Origin: Planctomycetales bacterium
Lineage (GTDB): Bacteria; Planctomycetota; Phycisphaerae; SM23-33
Length of the DNA: 5,225 bases
Direction: 5' to 3'
NCBI GenBank assembly: GCA_030631085.1
Contig: DAOVLV010000168.1
Location: 1-5,225 of the forward strand
The notes under the pieces were generated by a model that was given only the letters and a program-made list of their open reading frames with translations, ran no database searches and was not told the origin of the DNA. The position numbers and the translations under genes were made by a program. Positions 1-5,098 of the stretch are shown piece by piece. The first letter of the stretch is position 1. Each line of letters begins with the position of its first letter.

Positions 1-527
1 CCATTCTTGGCCGAAGCGTAGATCATGGGCAATTCCAGGGCATGGTCGTCTGCGCCCAGTTCAACGAGCAGGTCGAAAACCTCTTCGTGGACTTTGTGGG
101 GACGAGCGTCCGGGCGGTCCATCTTGTTGATGACCACCAGCGGCGCAAGCCCCGCGTCCAGAGCCTTGGACAGGACATATCGGGTCTGCGGCATGATGCC
201 CTCGAAGGCATCGACCAGCAGGAGCACCCCGTCGGCCATCTTCAGCACACGCTCGACCTCGCCGGAAAAATCCGCGTGCCCGGGCGTGTCGATTATGTTG
301 ATGTGGTAATTCAGGCCGTTCCTGTCGCTGTAGTCAATCGCGCAGTTTTTCGAGAGGATGGTAATCCCGCGTTCGCGTTCGAGCGGGTCGGAATCGAGGA
401 TGCAATCTCCGGTCAGTTCGCCCCGGCGGAATTGACCGCTCTGGCGAAGCAACTGGTCAACCAGCGTGGTCTTACCGTGATCCACGTGGGCGATGATGGC
501 TACATTTCGAATGTTCTTTCGTTTCAT
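1..527 (-). CDS. typA: Translational GTPase TypA/BipA, N-terminal part (3' end outside window)
   Basis: TypA (BipA) is an EF-G-like GTPase that binds the 70S ribosome and supports 50S assembly and growth under stress or cold. The minus strand is open from ATG at 525-527 to the window edge, giving 175 codons of a protein that is usually about 600 residues. All five G motifs of the GTPase domain are visible: AHVDHGKT (13-20, P-loop), the switch I threonine in ERERGITIL (T56), DTPGH (80-84), NKMD (134-137) and ASAK (171-174). The LERERGITILSKN stretch after an aspartate-rich loop is typical of TypA rather than LepA or EF-G. The start is supported by GGAG at 534-537, six bases upstream, and by the family's usual MKRxNIRNVAIIAHVDHGKT-like opening. 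Only the G domain is present; the later domains and the TypA-specific C-terminus lie beyond the window. The gene is divergent from the methyltransferase gene. Confidence 0.95.
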   Translation of the reverse strand, partial: MKRKNIRNVAIIAHVDHGKTTLVDQLLRQSGQFRRGELTGDCILDSDPLERERGITILSKNCAIDYSDRNGLNYHINIIDTPGHADFSGEVERVLKMADGVLLLVDAFEGIMPQTRYVLSKALDAGLAPLVVINKMDRPDARPHKVHEEVFDLLVELGADDHALELPMIYASAKN

Positions 528-739
528 GGGATACTCCGACTTCTCTCGGCTGATTACCGAGGGGTTTGGCTGGGGGAGTCTTGAGCCACTTACCGGCAGG
601 AGCGCCGGACATGGCGGTGGACTAACTAGGCCCTGGATAGAGGCCAATTCACGGCGCGCAGCGTCCTGAGCATGCTCGCAAAGAGCAGTCCGAAGATCGC
701 CAGTCCGGTTGTCCTAATTCGTTCCATAATCGACGCAAC

Positions 740-767
740 AGTATATCACCATCCGCATCTAATGCAA
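740..767 (-). promoter_or_regulatory. Candidate sigma-70 promoter for typA (extended -10)
   Basis: Read on the minus strand, the -10 is TATACT (740-745; 5 of 6 to consensus), preceded by TGA so that it forms the extended TGnTATACT element. A partial -35, TTGCAT (762-767), lies 16 bp further upstream and matches only in TTG. The predicted transcription start is near 733, which would give typA a leader of about 205 nt. The match is by eye only. Confidence 0.45.
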
Positions 768-811
768 GCGTTTTCGGATAGGCGCGCCGTGGCGACGAAG
801 CAGAACGCCCC

Positions 812-840
812 TTTACACCGGCCCAAAACGCAGGTAATGT
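812..840 (+). promoter_or_regulatory. Weak promoter candidate for the methyltransferase gene
   Basis: TTTACA (812-817; 5 of 6 to TTGACA) is followed after 17 bp by TAATGT (835-840; only 3 of 6 to TATAAT). Spacing is ideal but the -10 is poor. The start of transcription would be near 847, leaving a short leader before the ribosome-binding site at 860-864. Confidence 0.25.
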
Positions 841-870
841 CGGGATTGTATCCTGAATTGAGGGTTTGGT

Positions 871-1518
871 ATGGCTTCCGGTCAGATTTGTCCAAATTGC
901 AAAACCGCCGATGGAACCGGGTTCTATCAGGACGGACGCCGCGATTATTTTCGTTGTCAAACATGCAGCCTCGTGTTTGTGCCGGCTTCGCAGTTCTTGT
1001 CCGCCGAAGAAGAAAAGGCCAGATACGATCTTCACCAAAACTCGCCCGACGACCAGGACTATCGCCGATTCCTAAGCCGCATATTCATCCCAATGCAGGA
1101 GCGCATAGCCCCCGAAAGTCCCGGACTTGATTTCGGCTCAGGCCCCGGGCCGACGCTTTCGGTGATGTTTGAACAGGCCGGTCATTCCATGGCGATTTAT
1201 GACCATTTTTATGCACGGGATCCCTCCGTACTGGAAAAGCAATACGATTTCATCACCGCTACCGAAGTGGTGGAGCATCTGCATAATCCGAAAGAGGATC
1301 TGGATAAATTATGGTCATGCCTGAAACCGGGCGGTTGGCTGGGTATAATGACGAAACTCGCTCTTGATCGTGAGGCATTTGCTGATTGGCACTATAAAAA
1401 CGATCCTACCCACGTCTGTTTTTTCTCTCGGACGACGTTTGAATGGCTGGCCCGGAAGTGGCAGGCAAAGGTAACTTTTGCCGACAAAGATGTAATTCTT
1501 TTTCGCAAGAAGAATTGA
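871..1518 (+). CDS. Class I SAM-dependent methyltransferase with N-terminal zinc ribbon
   Basis: This 215-residue protein is predicted to transfer a methyl group from S-adenosylmethionine to an unidentified acceptor in the cytoplasm. It opens with a probable zinc ribbon, CPNC (7-10) and CQTC (29-32). The Rossmann core follows: LDFGSGPG (86-93) is the glycine-rich SAM loop, D111 is the acidic residue expected at the end of strand beta-2, EVVEH (132-136) matches the EVxEH motif of Methyltransf_23-like enzymes, and LKPGG (151-155) is the usual loop before strand beta-5. A late WHYKNDPTHVCFF segment (about 178-190) is a further landmark, familiar from uncharacterised bacterial methyltransferases of this layout. 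The start ATG is preceded by GAGGG (860-864) with a six-base spacer. The gene stands alone, bounded by the divergent typA region and a downstream hairpin. The fold assignment is firm; substrate is unknown, with cell-surface or secondary metabolite carbohydrate modification being only one possibility. Confidence 0.88.
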   Translation: MASGQICPNCKTADGTGFYQDGRRDYFRCQTCSLVFVPASQFLSAEEEKARYDLHQNSPDDQDYRRFLSRIFIPMQERIAPESPGLDFGSGPGPTLSVMFEQAGHSMAIYDHFYARDPSVLEKQYDFITATEVVEHLHNPKEDLDKLWSCLKPGGWLGIMTKLALDREAFADWHYKNDPTHVCFFSRTTFEWLARKWQAKVTFADKDVILFRKKN

Positions 1519-1526
1519 AAATAAAG

Positions 1527-1543
1527 GGCGGGGCAACCCCGCC
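1527..1543 (+). terminator. Hairpin terminator after the methyltransferase gene
   Basis: GGCGGGG (1527-1533), a CAA loop and CCCCGCC (1537-1543) form a perfect 7-bp GC stem starting nine bases after the stop codon. The downstream tail GTTTCGGTTTCTT is T-rich but interrupted. Upstream AAATAAA could lengthen the stem with the TTT after one mismatch. It is a plausible intrinsic terminator or 3'-end stabiliser. Confidence 0.65.
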
Positions 1544-1584
1544 GTTTCGGTTTCTTCACCCTCATTATTATAAATTTCGTCCCA

Positions 1585-1593
1585 TGTTATAAT
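1585..1593 (+). promoter_or_regulatory. Extended -10 promoter candidate (upstream of two)
   Basis: TGTTATAAT (1585-1593) is a perfect extended -10 element (TGnTATAAT). The -35 position 17 bp upstream (1565-1570, TTATTA) is only a half match, which is common for extended -10 promoters. Transcription would start near 1600 and read toward the secreted-protein gene at 1690. Confidence 0.5.
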
Positions 1594-1620
1594 TGACAAC
1601 GCCGTACGTGCCGATATACA
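1593..1620 (+). promoter_or_regulatory. Sigma-70 promoter candidate for the secreted-protein gene
   Basis: A perfect -35 TTGACA (1593-1598) is followed after 16 bp by TATACA (1615-1620; 4 of 6 to TATAAT). The start would be near 1627, giving a leader of about 60 nt to the ATG at 1690. Its -35 shares base 1593 with the -10 of the neighbouring candidate, so the two could not easily be occupied together. Confidence 0.5.
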
Positions 1621-1677
1621 GTTCCAGTTAACGGTTTGATCGAAAGCCGTGCTGTTGCCGGGGAAACCGAGCTTTGG

Positions 1678-1683
1678 AAGGAG
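1678..1683 (+). promoter_or_regulatory. Ribosome-binding site that fixes the start at 1690
   Basis: AAGGAG lies six bases before ATG 1690. The same frame is open upstream to a TTG at 1636, but that codon has no Shine-Dalgarno and would put 18 polar residues in front of the signal peptide. ATG 1690 is therefore the start. Confidence 0.85.
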
Positions 1684-1689
1684 CGTGCT

Positions 1690-3582
1690 ATGTCGAGATG
1701 GAAATGTAGCGTAATTACGATTGTTTCGGTGTTGGCGGTGGGGTTTGGGGGCCTGCAGGCTCAGGAAGCGCCTCCAGCCAAGCCTCTCCCACCGGCAGGC
1801 GACGTGCTCAAACACATCCCCGCCGGGTGCATGGGGTTCGTGGTCGTCAACAACGTCGAAAAGTTCACCGGAAAGATCGACGGCTTCATCAAGCAGATAA
1901 GCCCGGAGGGACAGCCGATGGTCCCGGGCAAAATACTGGACATGATCCGCGGCGCCGCCAGGCTCGGCGAGGGCTTCAACGCCAACGGCGGATTCGCCGT
2001 GGTCATGCTCGACCCGCAGCAGTACGGCGTTGACCTGGTCAAGATGATCACCGGTGAAGCAAAGAAGCCCGAACCGGGCGAAGCGCCGAAGAAGCAGCCT
2101 CTCCCGCCGGTGATCCTGATGGTCCCCACCGCCGACAAGACATTGGCCAATATGCTTGCGGCATACGAACCGGTAAAAGAGGGCAATTACATCAAACTGG
2201 TTCGCGAAGACAAGGATCCGATTTACTGTATGGTGGCCGGTAACTACGCGATGATGGGTCCTAACCTCAAGGCCGTCCAGAACGTCGCCGTCGGCGGCAA
2301 GTCGATACTGACGCAACTGTCGGCGACCGACAAGACTGTGATTGCCCGCAACGACGTAGCCGGTTGGGTCAACCTCAAGATGCTCGCGCCGATCCTCGAT
2401 GCCGCCATTGTGAAGATGCAAAAAGACGCGGCTGAAGATAAAGGCCCCGTTGCTATGCCCATGGCACGCATCATGATGGACAAGGCCATGGCCCGAAACT
2501 TCGCCCCATTGCGAGAGATTATCAAGCAACTCGACGATGCCTCCTTCGGTCTGCGGATCGACGAGGCCGGAATCATCATCGACGGGCGATGCTCTTACCT
2601 TCCTGACAGCGTGTTCGGAAAGGCGTTGGCTACCTGCAGACCCGTAGTCGGGCCGCTGCTGAGCCGCCTGCCGAATATGCCCTATATCCTGGCCTTCGGA
2701 AGCAGGAACGAACCGAAAACGCCCAAGGATTTCAACATCAAGCAAATCAACAACATCCTGGCCAACGAGCCTTTCAAGGGTCTGTCGGCCGATGCGAAGG
2801 TGAAGTTCCGCGAGGTCTTTCTGGGGCTGGAGGACCAGGTCGAAGCGGTGCAAATGTATATCGGCGGGATCACTACCGGGACCGGCCAAGTGGGTGCTGT
2901 GTGCGTGCTGGAGTGCAAATCGGCTGATAAGGTCAAGGCCATGCTGGCCGACGGTGTGGCCGTCGCCAACGAAGTCATCCAGACCGTCAAAGACGACGAC
3001 GTCAAGAAATCGTCCGTCAAGTACCACAAGGCCCTTGAGACCGTCGGTAGCATCAAGGTCGATGTCATTGACATTTCGCATCCTGAACTCCTCACAATGG
3101 AAGAAAATGATCGCAATAAGATGAAGACCATCCTCGGCGAGGACAAGGTCCGCCTGCTGATTGCCTCGGCCGATGCCAAAACGCTGGTAATCACGATTGG
3201 CGGCTCAAAGACGTTCCTGGCCGAGGCGATGAAGACCGCCAAGGGAACCGGGACGCTGCATAAGGATCCCGGCGTCGCCAAAACGCTGGCGATGCTGCCG
3301 AAGAACCGCATGGGCGTAGGCCTGCTGAACATCGGCAACATCTTCAAGGTCATCAAGAATATCTCCGCCGCCCTCGGTGAGCCTCCGCCGCCGATACCGC
3401 CGATCGTCGCAGAAGAACCCTTCGCCGGGTCAATCTCCATCGAGGGCAGGGACGTCTCGGTGGTCGGATACCTTCCGACAAAGACCGTCGGCGAGATCGC
3501 CAAGTTTGTCATGGGCATGATGATGGGAGGCAGGGGCCCGGGCCCCGCCCCGATGCCGCCCGGAGGCGAGGAAGACTTTTGA
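1690..3582 (+). CDS. Exported protein of unknown function, 630 residues, with repeated modules
   Basis: I do not recognise a named family. The protein begins with a clear Sec signal peptide: basic MSRWK, a hydrophobic core (8-22) and a likely signal-peptidase cut after LQA (A24), so it probably acts in the periplasm or envelope. Proline-rich linkers follow (28-36; around 134-151; EPPPPIPP around 566-573) and the C-terminus is Met/Gly/Pro-rich, ending GGEEDF. Three segments open alike with a proline, about four residues and a hydrophobic strand: IPAGCMGFVVVNN (43-55), LPNMPYILAFGS (327-338) and LPKNRMGVGLLNIGN (536-550). This suggests duplicated alpha/beta modules and is loosely reminiscent of DUF3352-type exported proteins, a low-confidence comparison. 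No catalytic motif, lipobox or transmembrane anchor after the signal is visible. It has its own promoter candidates and a terminator, so it is probably monocistronic. The coding call is strong because start, signal peptide and flanking signals agree. Confidence 0.9.
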   Translation: MSRWKCSVITIVSVLAVGFGGLQAQEAPPAKPLPPAGDVLKHIPAGCMGFVVVNNVEKFTGKIDGFIKQISPEGQPMVPGKILDMIRGAARLGEGFNANGGFAVVMLDPQQYGVDLVKMITGEAKKPEPGEAPKKQPLPPVILMVPTADKTLANMLAAYEPVKEGNYIKLVREDKDPIYCMVAGNYAMMGPNLKAVQNVAVGGKSILTQLSATDKTVIARNDVAGWVNLKMLAPILDAAIVKMQKDAAEDKGPVAMPMARIMMDKAMARNFAPLREIIKQLDDASFGLRIDEAGIIIDGRCSYLPDSVFGKALATCRPVVGPLLSRLPNMPYILAFGSRNEPKTPKDFNIKQINNILANEPFKGLSADAKVKFREVFLGLEDQVEAVQMYIGGITTGTGQVGAVCVLECKSADKVKAMLADGVAVANEVIQTVKDDDVKKSSVKYHKALETVGSIKVDVIDISHPELLTMEENDRNKMKTILGEDKVRLLIASADAKTLVITIGGSKTFLAEAMKTAKGTGTLHKDPGVAKTLAMLPKNRMGVGLLNIGNIFKVIKNISAALGEPPPPIPPIVAEEPFAGSISIEGRDVSVVGYLPTKTVGEIAKFVMGMMMGGRGPGPAPMPPGGEEDF

Positions 3583-3612
3583 GAAAATTCATCAAAACAC
3601 GCGAAGGTTACC

Positions 3613-3643
3613 ACAGCCCACAGACTCACCGTCTGTGGGCTGT
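3613..3643 (+). terminator. Strong hairpin terminator after the secreted-protein gene
   Basis: ACAGCCCACAGAC (3613-3625) and GTCTGTGGGCTGT (3631-3643) form a perfect 13-bp stem with a TCACC loop, 30 bases after the stop codon. The tail CTGCTTTCC has only a short T run. A stem this stable fits a terminator or an mRNA 3'-end structure; the inverted repeat is symmetric and could work on either strand. Confidence 0.75.
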
Positions 3644-3712
3644 CTGCTTTCCAACAACCTGCGTATCTCCTAAAGCCTTCCATCTACACTCGCCGATGAA
3701 AAATGCAGGGCA

Positions 3713-4699
3713 ATGACGACGATACCTGTCATCCAAAAATTCCTGGAACACATCGCCGGGCAGCGGAACTTTTCGGCTCATACCGTCCGCTCGTACCGGA
3801 TTGACCTGGTGCAGTTCTGCCGGTTCCTCATCTCACCCGAAGAAATCCGGTCCGACAACCGGGCCGAGTTTGATAAAGCCAAGGCCGGGACGTTGTCTCG
3901 TCGGCTGCTGTCGGTCGAACCTGCCGACGTCCGGGCGTTCCTGGCGGCGCTGATGAGCGGCGGATACTCACGCTCAACAATCGCACGCAAACTGGCGTCG
4001 CTGCGAAGCCTCTACAAGCACCTCGTCCGCACCGGACAAATCGACGCATCACCCGCCGCCGTCGTCCGCGCGCCCAGGCAACTCAAAAAACTGCCCGGAT
4101 GCCTGGATGAATCGCAGGTCGAAGCCCTCCTGTCTGCCCCGTCGGCCGAACCCGCAGCCGAGGAAAACCCGCTGCGGCGAATGCTGTCGGCACGCGACAG
4201 GGCGATTCTGGAGACCATCTACTCTGCCGGCCTGCGGGTCAGCGAACTTGTCGGGCTGAACGTCGAGGACATGGACCAAGCCGACGGTACGCTCCGCATC
4301 CGCGGAAAGGGCAGGAAAGAACGAATCGCGCCGCTTGGTTCGATAGCAGCCGAGGCCGTCGAGGAATATCTGCGCCTGCGGGAGAAACTTTTTCCGGTGG
4401 ACGGGACGATGTTCGTCAACAAACTGGGCGGGCGGATATCCGACCGGTCGGTCCGACGCAAACTCGACAAGTACATCCGCCGGGCGGGACTGGCCGGTAA
4501 GGTCTCGCCGCACACGCTCAGGCACAGTTTCGCAACGCACATGCTCGACCGCGGAGCCGACCTGCGAAGCGTACAGGAACTCCTGGGCCACAAGAGCATC
4601 TCGACAACCCAGATTTATACACACCTGACAACCGCCGGACTAAAAGCCGCCTACGACAAGGCCCACCCAATGGCAAAGAAAACTCACGCCGGCACTTGA
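3713..4699 (+). CDS. xerC: Tyrosine site-specific recombinase, probably XerC
   Basis: Xer recombinases resolve chromosome dimers at dif sites during division, working as a XerC/XerD pair under FtsK control. The 328-residue product has an N-terminal core-binding SAM-like domain (about 5-120, including FSAHTVRSYRIDLVQFCRFL) and a C-terminal catalytic domain. All six active-site residues are present: R175 (in GLRVSEL), K199 (RGKGRKER), H267 and R270 (HTLRHSFATHML), H293 (LLGHKSIS) and the nucleophile Y302 (TQIYTH). The ending AAYDKAHPMAKK is typical of XerC/XerD and argues against a phage or transposon integrase. It is somewhat longer than the usual 295-310 residues because of a polar insertion near 42-66. 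There are no alternative in-frame start codons between the upstream stop at 3671 and ATG 3713. The Shine-Dalgarno is poor: AGGG (3707-3710) is only two bases from the ATG. XerC versus XerD cannot be settled from sequence alone; XerC is favoured. Confidence 0.9.
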   Translation: MTTIPVIQKFLEHIAGQRNFSAHTVRSYRIDLVQFCRFLISPEEIRSDNRAEFDKAKAGTLSRRLLSVEPADVRAFLAALMSGGYSRSTIARKLASLRSLYKHLVRTGQIDASPAAVVRAPRQLKKLPGCLDESQVEALLSAPSAEPAAEENPLRRMLSARDRAILETIYSAGLRVSELVGLNVEDMDQADGTLRIRGKGRKERIAPLGSIAAEAVEEYLRLREKLFPVDGTMFVNKLGGRISDRSVRRKLDKYIRRAGLAGKVSPHTLRHSFATHMLDRGADLRSVQELLGHKSISTTQIYTHLTTAGLKAAYDKAHPMAKKTHAGT

Positions 4700-4717
4700 G
4701 CGAAGGGAAAGTGCCGG
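4689..4717 (+). terminator. Hairpin overlapping the xerC stop codon
   Basis: CCGGCACTT (4689-4697) and AAGTGCCGG (4709-4717) form a perfect 9-bp stem with an 11-nt loop. The left arm lies inside the last codons of xerC and the stop codon TGA (4697-4699) starts at the stem edge. There is no T run after it on the plus strand, so its use as an intrinsic terminator is uncertain. Confidence 0.45.
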
Positions 4718-4720
4718 AAT

Positions 4721-4834
4721 CGAAACGGAACCAAACGGAACCAAACGGAACCAAACGGAACCAAACGGAACCAAACGGAACCATTCGGAACCATTCGGAA
4801 CGAATGGGAACCATTGGGAACCGTTGGGAACGAA
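4721..4834. repeat. 10-bp tandem repeat array with eleven phased GGAAC cores
   Basis: GGAAC occurs eleven times at exactly 10-bp spacing (GGAA starting at 4727, 4737 and so on to 4827). The five bases after each core are CAAAC in the first five copies, CATTC in the next two, and then GAATG, CATTG, CGTTG and GAAGT. The left half is thus homogeneous and the right half diverged. CCATTC-GGAAC-GAATGG (4791-4807) can fold as a 6-bp hairpin. All six reading frames stay open through the homogeneous part, which produces spurious periodic ORFs. Confidence 0.95.
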
Positions 4835-4923
4835 GTCAAAATCCGTAACTCTTTGTGCGGTAAGCAGTTGCGATTTCGGGGTCGTTTTTTCGTCCATTTT
4901 GAAAAATAGTCCACAAATTTTGT

Positions 4924-4944
4924 AATTCGTGATTCGTAACTCGT
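4924..4944. repeat. Heptamer tandem repeat, family 1 (AATTCGT type)
   Basis: Three adjacent heptamers, AATTCGT, GATTCGT and AACTCGT. A related pair, AATCCGT and AACTCTT, occurs at 4840-4853, so that ATCCGTAACTC (4841-4851) matches ATTCGTAACTC (4932-4942) at 10 of 11 bases. The copies are degenerate, but the shared phase makes chance unlikely. Confidence 0.6.
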
Positions 4945-5003
4945 CAAAAAATATCTGATGCCCGGTTACCAATTACGTTCTTTCCGTTTTTTATGCTTTT
5001 CCT

Positions 5004-5031
5004 AGTCCCAAGAACCTAGTCCCAAGTCCCT
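5004..5031. repeat. Heptamer tandem repeat, family 2 (AGTCCCA type)
   Basis: Four adjacent heptamers: AGTCCCA, AGAACCT, AGTCCCA and AGTCCCT. Equivalently, CCTAGTCCCAAG is directly repeated at 5001-5012 and 5015-5026. A further isolated AAGTCCCT lies at 5153-5160, matching 5024-5031. Confidence 0.75.
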
Positions 5032-5064
5032 TCGCTGGTCTTTATTAACTTTTCAAAAACACCC

Positions 5065-5083
5065 GGGCGCACTATACGCGCCC
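5065..5083. repeat. GC-rich inverted repeat (hairpin)
   Basis: GGGCGC (5065-5070) and GCGCCC (5078-5083) flank a 7-nt loop ACTATAC. No T run follows on the plus strand. On the minus strand the right flank becomes GGGTGTTTTTG, so a weak minus-strand terminator is possible. Confidence 0.55.
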
Positions 5084-5098
5084 TCTACCCTTAACATT

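Larger units (their letters stand above)
528..870. other. Divergent intergenic region between typA and the methyltransferase gene
   Basis: This 343-bp gap separates two divergent genes and should hold both promoters. On the minus (typA) side I see an extended -10 candidate near 740-745 and, in the leader, two short hairpins (545-561, stem CTCGG/CCGAG; 593-608, stem CCGGC/GCCGG) and a 10-bp palindrome GAGCATGCTC (668-677). A 33-codon minus-strand reading frame at 626-727 is discussed in the findings. On the plus side there is a weak promoter candidate at 812-840. I see no tRNA, riboswitch signature or transposon remnant. Confidence 0.6.

Noticed and set aside
42..584. 180-codon plus-strand open frame
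   Set aside because: It is antisense to typA, whose five GTPase motifs on the minus strand are unmistakable.
649..1038. 129-codon minus-strand open frame in the divergent region
   Set aside because: It overlaps the zinc ribbon of the methyltransferase and has no ribosome-binding site or recognisable motif.
1636..1689. TTG 1636 as an upstream start for the secreted protein
   Set aside because: It has no Shine-Dalgarno and would bury the signal peptide behind 18 polar residues, whereas ATG 1690 has AAGGAG at ideal spacing.
1315..3081. 588-codon minus-strand open frame opposite the secreted-protein gene
   Set aside because: It spans the end of the methyltransferase gene, a terminator and a promoter region, and has no recognisable domains. 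The plus strand there has a Shine-Dalgarno, a signal peptide and a terminator. It is a shadow of high-GC codon usage.
2682..3683. 333-codon minus-strand open frame
   Set aside because: It is antisense to the secreted-protein gene, starts beyond the hairpin terminator at 3613-3643, and is low-complexity in Ser, Pro and Thr. It is another shadow frame.
4721..4834. CRISPR array
   Set aside because: The unit is 10 bp with no 25-40 bp spacers; it is a plain tandem repeat with no cas genes nearby.
4518..4972. Three overlapping minus-strand frames rich in WFRLVPFGSV repeats
   Set aside because: They are the frame-independent translation of a 10-bp DNA repeat, and they run into xerC antisense DNA or AT-rich spacer without a convincing start signal.
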